Source: CAYLPJ01 sp964385465 (GTDB lineage: Bacteria; Planctomycetota; Phycisphaerae; SM23-33). Taken from it: a stretch of 12,859 nucleotides of DNA. The DNA is taken from assembly GCA_964385465.1 (NCBI GenBank), contig CAYLPJ010000092.1, forward strand, positions 1 through 12,859. Reading direction: 5' to 3'. Of this stretch, positions 5,647 to 12,667 are shown piece after piece. The notes below the pieces were generated by a model, which had not been told where the DNA came from, ran no database searches, and saw nothing but the letters and a program-made list of their open reading frames with translations. The translations under genes and the position numbers were made by a program. Every line of letters starts with the position of its first letter. The stretch's first letter is position 1.

Positions 5647-8126
5647 TCGCTTCGCTCCTTGGCCGCCGAATCGAACACGCGGCGGCGGAATTGCGAGAAG
5701 TGCTCCAGCAGGGCCCGGAGGCGCTCGCCGAACCGCCCGGCCGGGTGGAGGACGCGGGCCCGCGCGCGGCGCTTCGCCGGAGGCCGGTCGTTGCCGGGCC
5801 CACGCGGCGCGCCCGCGCCGGGCGGCGGGGGCGTCGCGGGCCCGGGCGGCGTCGCGGCGGCCCGGGGCTCGGGGGGCACCGCGGCCGGGGCAGGCGGGGC
5901 GATCGGGGCCCCGGGTCCGGGCGCCTCGCCGGCGGCCCCTCGGGGGCGATCCGGCTGCCGCGCCGCCAGGGGCACCGCCTGCGGCTCGAGGGCCGTCGCC
6001 GGGACCGGCGGCGGGGCCACGGGCTCGGGCACGACGCTCTGGGCGACGTGGCGCTTGTAGACGATGTAGTCGCGTGCGGAGACGCGCCCGTCGTGGTCGA
6101 AGTCCCCCTCCTGCCAGGTGGCCCCGGGCCCGGAGCCCATGCCGGCCCGCAGCAGGGCGAGGTCTCCGGGCCCGACCTGGCCGTCGAGGTCGGCATCCCC
6201 GGGGAGTGCGACGTAGGCGGGCTCCTCGCGGTCGTCGCCGGGGAAGAGGTCTCCGTCGCCGTCCAGCGGCAGGCCGTTGGCGTCGGTCACGCCGTCGGCG
6301 GACAGCCGGGCCGTGTAGAAGCCCGGGGGCAGGTCCAGCCCGCCGAGGTCCCAGGTCCCCGTCAGCGTACCGGCCTCCCAGTCCAGCGTGGCCGCGGCGG
6401 TGTCCACCGGCTCGCCGGCGGTGTCGTCGAACAGCCACAGGTCGCCGGCGTCGAGGCTGGCGGCCACGTCGGCGCTGAACGTGAAGGCGAGCGATTCGAG
6501 GCGGTCGGGCATGGCGGCCCCGACGTTCCGCGTGACGACCGTTACCGACGGCGGGATGGCAAGGACCGTCCGGGGCGTGCCCACGCCGAAGTCGGTGACG
6601 GTCCGGTAGACCGCCCGCCCGCCGGGGGCGAGCGTGAACCGCCTGGCCAGGGCCAACGCCACGTCGTCTCCCTCGCCGGGCGCCAGCAGCCAGCCGTTGG
6701 CGGCCCCGGCGACGGTCCCGCCCAGGGGCATGTCGGCGTCGAGGGCCGCCCACAGCGGCCAGTACGGGCCGACCTGGTAGCCCGCCCCGGCCGGGATCGC
6801 GCCGAGGGGGGCCCCGAGGGCGACATAGAGCGACGGCTCATCGGGGATTACGCCGGCGTCGAAGGCGGCGAGCTTCTCGCCGTTGCGTGCGGCCGCCGGG
6901 GTGGCGCCCGCGCCGTCGAGGTCGTCGCCATCGCCGAGCACGCCGGCGTCCACGTAGCGGTTCAGCGTCAGGGTCAGCGGCTCGGCGGTGGCGTTGGTCA
7001 GCGTCGCCGTCTGGATCAGCCGCGCGCCGCCGGGGGTCTCCACCACCTCCTGGACCAGCTCGCCGGAGAGGCCCGAGAACGCCCACGCCGACCGCGCCGA
7101 CGTCGCGTCCGACGCCGTGAATGCCGCCCCGCCCAGCGTGTCCTGGTCCAGGAACTCCGCGATCCCCGCGTACGACAGGAACGCCGACGACAGCCGGGCC
7201 ATGTCCGACGCCTCCGCCGCGCCGGGCGCGCGGAAGCGGGCGTCCGCGAACGTGCCGTACGGCCCGACCGTCAGCGTCAGGCCCTTGGCGAAGGTGTGGT
7301 CCCCGGCCGGGCTGCGGAGCGTGCGGAAGACCGGCTCGCCAGGCTCCGGCGGCGGCTGGATGGTCTCGGGGATCAGCGACCGGGCCTCCTCGGCCGTCAG
7401 GGCGTGGTCGTAGATGCGGACGTCGTCCAACTCCCCGGGGAAGTACCACTGGCTGCCGCTCTGCCGCCTCCGGCCGACCGAGACCTTCAACGCCCCGCCG
7501 CCGGTGACGTCCGTGTTCACCGCCTGCGACTGCACGCCGCTGACGCCCTCGACCACGCCGTCGACGTAATGCACCACGTCGTCGACGTTGTCGCCGGAGA
7601 AGACCGACACCACGTGGTGCCACTGCCCATCGTTCAGCGGCGTCCGGCCGATGATGTACCCGCCCTGGACCTCCGTGCGGATCGCCCCCACCGTGCCGTT
7701 GCCGCTGTTGTTGTTCAGCCGCAGGTGCCACTTCGCCCCGTTGGCCGTGTCGTCCCCCCAGGCCACCAGCCCGTGCTGGTCGCCCACGGCGTCGGTGGTG
7801 CGGACCCAGAACGCCACCGTCCGAGCCGCCGAGCCGCCCACGCCGGCGTACGCCGCCGCGATGCAGTCGTCCGCCCCGTCGAACGCCAGCGCCGCCGCCG
7901 TGCCCGAGGGCACCGGAGCCAGCCCCGCCGTCACCCACGCCGGCCCGCCGACAAACGGATCGTCCGTTCCCCCCACCGCATCCCGCGTGGCCGCGCCGGA
8001 GCCTTCCTCCATCCGCCAGTGCGCCGCCAAGTCCCCCATCGCCGGCCCCGCCGCAAGCGCAAGGACGGCCGAGAGCGCGAAAACGCCCTCCGCCCCCCGC
8101 CGCCGCTGAGACCTCCGCGAATTCAT
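5643..8126 (-). CDS. Exported LamG-domain protein with Ig-like and dockerin-like regions
   Basis: This 827-residue protein starts with a Sec-type signal peptide (basic MNSRRSQRRR, hydrophobic core, likely cleavage near residue 31). Residues about 33-245 form a LamG/concanavalin-like module (HWRMEEGSG opening, TVAFWVRTTD, DGQWHHVVSVFSG, GELDDVRIYDHALTAEEA closing). Residues about 250-510 are an unrecognised beta-rich region. Residues about 520-635 resemble an Ig-like module (LESLAFTFSADVAASLDAGDL). Residues about 640-695 hold two EF-type loops, DADLDGQVGPGD and DFDHDGRVSARD, as in type I dockerins. A roughly 70-residue Pro/Ala region follows, then an Arg-rich tail. Such proteins normally bind glycans or sit at the cell surface. 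Coupling to the sulfatase suggests shared substrate. No Shine-Dalgarno precedes ATG 8126; instead a perfect inverted repeat does. No anchor motif such as PEP-CTERM is seen, so localisation of the tail is open. Confidence 0.88.
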   Translation of the reverse strand: MNSRRSQRRRGAEGVFALSAVLALAAGPAMGDLAAHWRMEEGSGAATRDAVGGTDDPFVGGPAWVTAGLAPVPSGTAAALAFDGADDCIAAAYAGVGGSAARTVAFWVRTTDAVGDQHGLVAWGDDTANGAKWHLRLNNNSGNGTVGAIRTEVQGGYIIGRTPLNDGQWHHVVSVFSGDNVDDVVHYVDGVVEGVSGVQSQAVNTDVTGGGALKVSVGRRRQSGSQWYFPGELDDVRIYDHALTAEEARSLIPETIQPPPEPGEPVFRTLRSPAGDHTFAKGLTLTVGPYGTFADARFRAPGAAEASDMARLSSAFLSYAGIAEFLDQDTLGGAAFTASDATSARSAWAFSGLSGELVQEVVETPGGARLIQTATLTNATAEPLTLTLNRYVDAGVLGDGDDLDGAGATPAAARNGEKLAAFDAGVIPDEPSLYVALGAPLGAIPAGAGYQVGPYWPLWAALDADMPLGGTVAGAANGWLLAPGEGDDVALALARRFTLAPGGRAVYRTVTDFGVGTPRTVLAIPPSVTVVTRNVGAAMPDRLESLAFTFSADVAASLDAGDLWLFDDTAGEPVDTAAATLDWEAGTLTGTWDLGGLDLPPGFYTARLSADGVTDANGLPLDGDGDLFPGDDREEPAYVALPGDADLDGQVGPGDLALLRAGMGSGPGATWQEGDFDHDGRVSARDYIVYKRHVAQSVVPEPVAPPPVPATALEPQAVPLAARQPDRPRGAAGEAPGPGAPIAPPAPAAVPPEPRAAATPPGPATPPPPGAGAPRGPGNDRPPAKRRARARVLHPAGRFGERLRALLEHFSQFRRRVFDSAAKERSE
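5655..5660 (-). promoter_or_regulatory. Shine-Dalgarno deciding the sulfatase start
   Basis: AAGGAG read on the minus strand lies 8 nt before ATG 5646, inside the last codons of the upstream LamG-dockerin gene. It favours 5646 over the in-frame ATG at 5637 and fits re-initiation at the ATGA overlap. Confidence 0.75.
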
Positions 8127-8128
8127 CG

Positions 8129-8148
8129 GAATCGTCCGACGACGATTC
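8129..8148. promoter_or_regulatory. Perfect 8+8 bp inverted repeat abutting the LamG-dockerin start codon
   Basis: GAATCGTC and GACGATTC flank a 4-bp centre, and the repeat ends 2 bp before the ATG at 8126. It could be an operator bound by a dimeric regulator, or an mRNA hairpin at the initiation site. No Shine-Dalgarno is visible between it and the ATG. A TAGAAT (complement of 8145-8150) overlaps its upstream arm and might be a -10 box, but no matching -35 is present at normal spacing. Confidence 0.5.
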
Positions 8149-8181
8149 TACCACGATCCCGCAAAGCGCGGAGGGGCCAAT

Positions 8182-8247
8182 TGCCGGTGTGCCGGCAGGG
8201 CAACCTGGAGGGACTGCCCCGGCCGGCCCACCACCCGGCTGGCCGGG
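8182..8247 (-). terminator. Two GC hairpins after the lipoprotein gene (possible transcript end)
   Basis: Downstream of the lipoprotein stop at 8268, two perfect 6-bp stems occur: CCCGGC/GCCGGG at 8234-8247 with a 2-nt loop, and TGCCGG/CCGGCA at 8182-8197 with a 4-nt loop. Neither is followed by a U run, so intrinsic termination is uncertain. They may mark a processing or Rho-type end between the lipoprotein and the LamG gene, or be chance in GC-rich sequence. Confidence 0.3.
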
Positions 8248-8267
8248 CGGCGGGCCCGGGCGGCTGC

Positions 8268-8867
8268 TTACCGCCGAAGGGCGACCTCGGTGGTCGTGCG
8301 GGCGGGTTCGGCGGGGACGAGGACGACGCGCCCGGCGGGCCCGGCGGCCAGGCGGAAGCTGGCGGTTCGAGCGTTGCCGACCGGGGCCGGGGGCACGGGG
8401 ATGCCGCCGGTCCGCGGTGCCAGGACGATCATGTAGTCCCGCCCGAAGGGCTCGCCGCTGGAGGGCGTGACGCCCATGGTGATGCCCATGCGTCGTCCGG
8501 CGTCGCTGGCGGGGCTGCCGAGTGCGACGGAGAAGACCGCGCCGTCGGCCTGGCCGGCGTGGGCGAAGGCGTAGGCGACCTCGATATCGAGCGCCCCGCC
8601 GTCACGCAGCGCCCGGACGGTGGACGGGTACAGCGCCCGCCCGTCGGGCAGACGCATCCCCAGCAGCACCAGTTGCCCGCGCGCCTTGGCGGCATCGAGT
8701 TGGAAGGCGACGCGAACCCCCCTGCCGTCCACGTCGGCCCGCATCCCCTCGGCCGGGCCGGGCAGCCCCGGCTGGCCAACCGCGGACAGGCCGTCGGCGG
8801 ACCCGCCGCATCCGGCCAGCAGAAGGACCCCCGCCAAGACTACCACGGAACATTTGACCCACTTCAT
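8268..8867 (-). CDS. Small lipoprotein of unknown family
   Basis: The 199-residue product begins MKWVKCSVVVLAGVLLLAGC, a clear lipoprotein signal with lipobox LAGC and the lipidated Cys at residue 20. It is expected to be membrane-anchored on the outside of the inner membrane or in the outer membrane. The mature domain of about 180 residues alternates short hydrophobic and charged stretches (VRVAFQLDAAK, GQLVLLGMRLPDG, GRDYMIVLAPRTGG), consistent with an all-beta fold. I recognise no family. The frame is open upstream to 9035, but the start is fixed at ATG 8867 by the strong Shine-Dalgarno and the signal. It stands 272 bp after the CocE gene and 141 bp before the LamG gene. A role in the same surface process is inference from position only. 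Confidence 0.85.
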   Translation of the reverse strand: MKWVKCSVVVLAGVLLLAGCGGSADGLSAVGQPGLPGPAEGMRADVDGRGVRVAFQLDAAKARGQLVLLGMRLPDGRALYPSTVRALRDGGALDIEVAYAFAHAGQADGAVFSVALGSPASDAGRRMGITMGVTPSSGEPFGRDYMIVLAPRTGGIPVPPAPVGNARTASFRLAAGPAGRVVLVPAEPARTTTEVALRR

Positions 8868-8874
8868 GATGCAA

Positions 8875-8884
8875 CTCCTCCTCC
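8875..8884 (-). promoter_or_regulatory. Strong Shine-Dalgarno deciding the lipoprotein start
   Basis: The minus strand reads GGAGGAGGAG, ending 7 nt before ATG 8867. It sets the start at the lipoprotein signal rather than at the longer in-frame extension. It is the strongest ribosome site in the window, suggesting efficient translation. Confidence 0.8.
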
Positions 8885-9003
8885 GGCACTCGCCGGATCG
8901 CGTGATCCCATCCCCGCTTCTCACAAAGGGAACGTAGGATTCCAGGCCGGAGGGGAGGAGTGAAAATCGGAACAATCGGAATACTTGCCGGCTGGTGCTT
9001 GGG

Positions 9004-9034
9004 GACCGGAGGACCGGATTGCCGGATTGCCGCA
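9004..9034. repeat. 8-bp-period repeat, cluster 1 (GACCGGNN on plus strand)
   Basis: About four consecutive octamers follow the pattern GACCGGNN with drift (for example GACCGGAG, GACCGGAT). They lie in the 272-bp non-coding gap between the CocE and lipoprotein genes. The cluster is partly complementary to the second cluster at 9087-9134, so the transcript could fold back on itself. Confidence 0.6.
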
Positions 9035-9086
9035 AGAGCTTCGCGCCTGCGAAACGCGGGGCTGGTACGCACCCCCCTGGGGATTC

Positions 9087-9134
9087 GGTCTTCCAGACCG
9101 CCGGTCCGTCGGTCTACCGGCAAGCCGGTCTTCC
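9087..9134. repeat. 8-bp-period repeat, cluster 2 (GGNNGACC on minus strand)
   Basis: Six consecutive octamers run without gaps. The first (9087-9094) and sixth (9127-9134) are identical, GGTCTTCC on the plus strand. The others keep most of the GG..GACC core on one strand or the other. The cluster begins only a few bases after the CocE stop codon. It includes a perfect short stem ACCGGC/GCCGGT at 9116-9129. It could act as an RNA end structure or be a low-complexity intergenic repeat. Confidence 0.65.
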
Positions 9135-9139
9135 GGCCC

Positions 9140-10717
9140 TCAACTGACCGGCAGTTCCAGGTTGCCGGCCAGGACGGTGATCTCGACGGGCGTGGGGAAG
9201 ACCTCCGCGTACGGGGCGTCGCTGCCGGCGAGTACCACGCGGACGCGGTGGCCGGGACCGAATGTGTTGGCGGTCGGCCAGAGCGGGATGGTCAGCTCGG
9301 CCGGCTCGCCTGGGGTCAGGAGCAGGGCGCGGTCGTGCCCGGCGCGGTGGGCGGCGCGGAGGCGGCCGAAGTCGATCTGGCGGCTTCGCCCGTCGGGGAA
9401 GACGTCGGCGAGCTTGACGTGGACGTGGGCGTCGGCGCCGGTGGCGGCGACGCGGAGGCGGAGGACCGGCTCGCCGACGACGGTGAGCGGCTCGGCCAGC
9501 GGCTCGGAGGTGTACGTCAGCGCGCGGGCCTCGTAGTCGCGGATGTCGGCGACGTCGTCCACCGAGGCCAGCGGGTCGGCGGGGTCGTGGCGGACGGTGT
9601 CGGCCAGCTCGCCGGCCGGGCCGGCCGGGGAACCCGTGACCGGCCCGCTCAGCCGCCCTTCGCCGGCCAGGGCGAGGGTCCGCTTGGGCCCGTCAACCGG
9701 CCAGTCGCCCCGCTGCCGCCAGCGTTCCTCGCCCATGACGAACAGCCGCACGGGCGGCTCGTCCATGACGCCGTTGTCGATCCCTTTGAGCCAGTAGTCG
9801 AACCAGCGGAGCTGGTCGGCGCGGACGTCGATGTCCGCGTGCTCGCCGTGGGTGCCCTGCCCGCCGGGGACCACGTGCAGCCGCCTGGGCCCGGGGTGGA
9901 TGTGGTAGCACTCGCAGGTCGCCCGGACGAAGTGATCGTACCACCGCCCCCGCCAGGTGACCGGCAGCTCGCAGGCGGCCACGTCGGCGGTGAGGTTGTA
10001 GGCATGCCAGATTCCCCCGACCTCCGCCGTCTGCCGCATGGGGATCATCCAGTCCTGCGGCGAGGGGCACTTGCCGGCCAGCAGCCGCTCGTCGCGGAGG
10101 CGCTGGCGGTCCAGGGCGACGCGGCGGCGGACGGCGTCGCCGCCCTCGGCGATCTCGCCCTCGACCTTCTCGACGGCGACCGCCGGCGAGGTGTTGCGGA
10201 CCATGGCCTCGACCCACCGCAGGCGGGAGCCGGCGTTGAAGATGCCGCCGGGGAACCAGTTGTCGTGGAAGCAGTTGACCGGGGCGACGTCGACGTACAG
10301 CGCCTTCAGCGCCGGCGGCTTGTCGGCGAGGGCCTGGAGCTGGTGGAAACCCAGCGCGCTGCCCCCCAGCGTGCCCACCTGCCCGTCGCAGAACGGCCGG
10401 TCCGCCAGCCACGCGATGCAGTCGGCGGCGTCGTGGGTGGACTCCGGCAGGTTGTAGTAGCTGAACGTCCCCTCCGAGCCGCCCGTCCCGCGGGCGTCGG
10501 CCACGCAGACGACGTATCCCGCCCGCGTGAACAGCACGGCGTCATCCCGGGAGTAGCCGTTCTTGTTGTACGGCGTGCGGACAAGCAGCGCAGGCCACGG
10601 GCCCTCGCCGACCGGGCGGAACACGTCGCACGCCAGCCGCACGCCGTCACGCATCGGGATGTACTCGTACCGGACCGACCGCATCGCCTGCGGCGGCCGC
10701 CAGGTCGGGGGCGTCAT
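9140..10717 (-). CDS. CocE/NonD-family serine hydrolase (peptidase S15-like)
   Basis: The 525-residue protein matches the CocE / X-Pro dipeptidyl-peptidase family, alpha/beta hydrolases acting on esters or amides (cocaine esterase, glutaryl-7-ACA acylase). Key features are MRDGVRLACDVFRP near residue 21, VRTPYNKNGY, and ADARGTGGSEG. The nucleophile elbow GGSALG places S120. WYDHF gives D261 and GTHGEH gives H290. This S-D-H layout is almost the same spacing as in cocaine esterase (117, 259, 287). A C-terminal jelly-roll domain (PVLRLRVAATGADAHVHVKLADVFPDG) completes the family architecture. No signal peptide is evident, so it is probably cytoplasmic. ATG 10717 is preceded by GAGGAG; a GTG at 10750 overlapping the upstream stop is less likely. 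The 29-bp gap to the upstream gene indicates an operon. The natural substrate is unknown; a deacylating role on the glycan is inference. Confidence 0.93.
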   Translation of the reverse strand: MTPPTWRPPQAMRSVRYEYIPMRDGVRLACDVFRPVGEGPWPALLVRTPYNKNGYSRDDAVLFTRAGYVVCVADARGTGGSEGTFSYYNLPESTHDAADCIAWLADRPFCDGQVGTLGGSALGFHQLQALADKPPALKALYVDVAPVNCFHDNWFPGGIFNAGSRLRWVEAMVRNTSPAVAVEKVEGEIAEGGDAVRRRVALDRQRLRDERLLAGKCPSPQDWMIPMRQTAEVGGIWHAYNLTADVAACELPVTWRGRWYDHFVRATCECYHIHPGPRRLHVVPGGQGTHGEHADIDVRADQLRWFDYWLKGIDNGVMDEPPVRLFVMGEERWRQRGDWPVDGPKRTLALAGEGRLSGPVTGSPAGPAGELADTVRHDPADPLASVDDVADIRDYEARALTYTSEPLAEPLTVVGEPVLRLRVAATGADAHVHVKLADVFPDGRSRQIDFGRLRAAHRAGHDRALLLTPGEPAELTIPLWPTANTFGPGHRVRVVLAGSDAPYAEVFPTPVEITVLAGNLELPVS

Positions 10718-10724
10718 CGTCTCT

Positions 10725-10730
10725 CTCCTC
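10725..10730 (-). promoter_or_regulatory. Shine-Dalgarno deciding the CocE-type hydrolase start
   Basis: GAGGAG on the minus strand lies 7 nt before ATG 10717, in the short gap after the upstream gene. It supports this ATG over the GTG at 10750, which would overlap the upstream TGA as GTGA. Confidence 0.7.
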
Positions 10731-10746
10731 TCGAGCGTACGCGGGA

Positions 10747-12591
10747 TCACTTCACTGCCGCGCGGTAGGCGCGAACGTGGGCGGCGGGGACCGGGGAACC
10801 GTCCTCGCCGCGGGCGTTCAGACCGTACTTCACCCCCACCGGATCGCCGGGCTTAAGGTCCTCTGCCGCGGCGGCCCGGCCGTCGAGGAACACCCACGTG
10901 CGGCCGGTAAGGCCGAACCGCACGGTCTGGTCCTTCCCCGCAGCCCATCCGCGGACGACCGCCAGCCGCCGGGCGGTCTCGGGCGGGGCGTGGGCCTTCT
11001 CGCCGGCGTCGGCCCAGAACCGCAGCCCGGGGGCGGCCCGGGCCGTCAGCGGGTGGCGGCGGACGACGATTTCCGCGCCGCCGTCGGAGACCTTCTCGAT
11101 CCGCCCGGCCAGCCAGATCGCCGCGGCGCCCTTGTCGAGGATCGGCTCGGTGGTCATCCGCCAGGGGGGCCAGGGCGTCTCGACGGGCTTGCCGTACACC
11201 GCACCGTTGGCGAAGAAGCTCGCCAGGCGGCTTTCCAGGTGGTTCATGCGGACGGCGACGAACTCCTCGGGGAACCGCAGGCCCTTGGCGCCCCAGTGTC
11301 CGGGGATGTCCTGGTGGTAGTCGACGTAGGCGGTCTTTCCGTCGCGCCCGACGAGGACGACATACGCCCCGCCCCCCTGGTCGCGGTAGGCGTCGCGCAT
11401 CCGCTGGGCGGGGTCGTCCAGCAGGTACGGCGTCGTGCACTGGGGGAAGTCCATGTAGAACATCTTCGCCGTGCGGGCGCGGTGCTCGTAGCTCACCGGG
11501 TGGACGGCCGAGTGGCGGGCACGCGGGCTGTCGGAGAAGAAGTCCATCACCGGCATGTACGTGTCGTGGACCGTCGTGGCCACGAAGAAAACCTCCAGCC
11601 GCTTCTCGTAGGCGCGCTTGAGCGGCTCGACCAGCGGGGCCAGCTTCCAGTGCCACGCCCAGAAGTCCGTCGGCGAGGCCATGATGAACAGCACCCCCTT
11701 GCGCCCGCGGAAGCTCGACAGCCGGACGTAGTCGGCCTCCCGCCCGGCGGGCACGTCGATCGGCAGGGGGACGACGGACTCGCCGGCGGCGTCCGGATCG
11801 CGGCGGTAGCCCGTCATCGCCAGCAGGAACTCACGCAGGACCGCAGGGCGGAGGACGTCCGTCGGGTCCCGGGGGTTGCGGTCGCTGTAGGTCTCCCACC
11901 CGAGCGGTACGTCGAAACGCAGCAGCGTGAAACCCGGCGGCGTCTCCCCGAGCGGAGGCCGGCGGCCGGGGAACGTGTACCCGCTGAGCCCTAGGTGGAA
12001 CGGCAGGACGCGCCCGCCGCAGCACTTCAGGTCCACGTACATCGCGTGGGCGCGGAGGGCGCGAAGGTCGTCGGCACTGAGCCGGCCGGAGAGGTAGCCC
12101 TTCTTCAGCGCCTCGCGGCCGGCGCCGACGACGTTGTCGACGTACTCGGCGATCTGCTGCTCGGCACGGGTGAGGGGCTTCTTGTTCTTCTGTTTGGTGC
12201 GGACGTGGCGCTTGTGCTGCCAGAGGATGGCCCCGTGGAGCAGCCAGAAATCCTTCTCGCTGTCCTCGGGAAACGGCCGGCCCTGCCGCCAGCGGGCCAG
12301 CAGCTCCGCGCCGGGGCCTTCCTCCAGCCAGCGCCGGTACGGGGCGTAGACCTCGGCCCGGCGGCCCTTGGCGAGCATGTCCGCCCGGCCGTCGTAAGGG
12401 TGCAGGGCCTGGGCGGCCCCCTCGAGCAGCTTGCGCCGGGCGGGCGATTCGGTGCGCTTCTGCTCGGCCGTGCGGGCGGCGACGACCTTCAGCCACTCCT
12501 CGGGCGTCCGCACGTCGGGGCCCTTCCCGGCGGCGGAGGCCGTGGAGACAGCCGTCAGGAACAGCGCGACAGCAACGGTTCGGCGAACCAT
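10747..12591 (-). CDS. Secreted protein with thioredoxin/deiodinase-like core lacking redox cysteines
   Basis: The 614-residue protein has a Sec signal peptide (MVRRTVAVALFLTAVSTASA). A basic, mostly helical region of unknown type follows to about residue 240. The stretch from about 285 to 430 reads like a redoxin or iodothyronine-deiodinase fold: RLSSFRGRKGVLFIMAS is the strand leading to the active-site loop, PLKRAYEKRLEVFFVAT the next helix and strand, and GGAYVVLVGRDGKTAYVDYH the late hairpin. The loop where CxxC or Cys/Sec would sit is SPTDFW (S306-W311) with no Cys and no in-frame TGA. A C-terminal domain (about 480-614) resembles a small beta barrel (GRIEKVSDGGAEIVVRR, FLDGRAAAAEDLKPGDPVGVKY). 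ATG 12591 follows GGAGAGAG (12596-12603). The gene overlaps no neighbour and leads into the CocE gene. The fold call is by eye; function is unknown. Confidence 0.7.
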   Translation of the reverse strand: MVRRTVAVALFLTAVSTASAAGKGPDVRTPEEWLKVVAARTAEQKRTESPARRKLLEGAAQALHPYDGRADMLAKGRRAEVYAPYRRWLEEGPGAELLARWRQGRPFPEDSEKDFWLLHGAILWQHKRHVRTKQKNKKPLTRAEQQIAEYVDNVVGAGREALKKGYLSGRLSADDLRALRAHAMYVDLKCCGGRVLPFHLGLSGYTFPGRRPPLGETPPGFTLLRFDVPLGWETYSDRNPRDPTDVLRPAVLREFLLAMTGYRRDPDAAGESVVPLPIDVPAGREADYVRLSSFRGRKGVLFIMASPTDFWAWHWKLAPLVEPLKRAYEKRLEVFFVATTVHDTYMPVMDFFSDSPRARHSAVHPVSYEHRARTAKMFYMDFPQCTTPYLLDDPAQRMRDAYRDQGGGAYVVLVGRDGKTAYVDYHQDIPGHWGAKGLRFPEEFVAVRMNHLESRLASFFANGAVYGKPVETPWPPWRMTTEPILDKGAAAIWLAGRIEKVSDGGAEIVVRRHPLTARAAPGLRFWADAGEKAHAPPETARRLAVVRGWAAGKDQTVRFGLTGRTWVFLDGRAAAAEDLKPGDPVGVKYGLNARGEDGSPVPAAHVRAYRAAVK

Positions 12592-12667
12592 AGAGCTCTC
12601 TCCGGAGCGTTGGTGGCGTGGGTGCTTCCAATTGAACCCGCAACCACCCCGCAAGTCACGGCCCCCA
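12592..12667. other. 5' region of the first gene, no clear promoter
   Basis: This short leader carries the Shine-Dalgarno for the gene starting at 12591. I see no convincing -35/-10 pair. It separates the gene from the right-hand hairpin repeat array, so any promoter would lie here or inside the repeats. Confidence 0.4.

Noticed and set aside
3989..6196. Upstream extension of the GH116 frame to make a 1568-residue protein
   Set aside because: The extra part overlaps the sulfatase gene in another frame and has Arg/Pro/Ser-rich noise. The real start at 3988 has a Shine-Dalgarno and begins the conserved family N terminus.
5647..6753. N-terminal extension of the sulfatase frame
   Set aside because: It would bury the Tat signal inside the protein and overlaps the LamG-dockerin gene; the ATG at 5646 has a good ribosome site.
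8868..9035. N-terminal extension of the lipoprotein
   Set aside because: It would place the lipoprotein signal internally, and the strong GGAGGAGGAG site directly precedes ATG 8867.
9004..9134. CRISPR array
   Set aside because: The period is 8 bp with no unique spacers of normal size and no cas genes; the 162-bp arrays likewise lack the direct-repeat/spacer form.
10718..10750. GTG at 10750 as the CocE hydrolase start, overlapping the upstream stop as GTGA
   Set aside because: Possible, but ATG 10717 has an ideally spaced GAGGAG and leads directly into the conserved N-terminal strand region.
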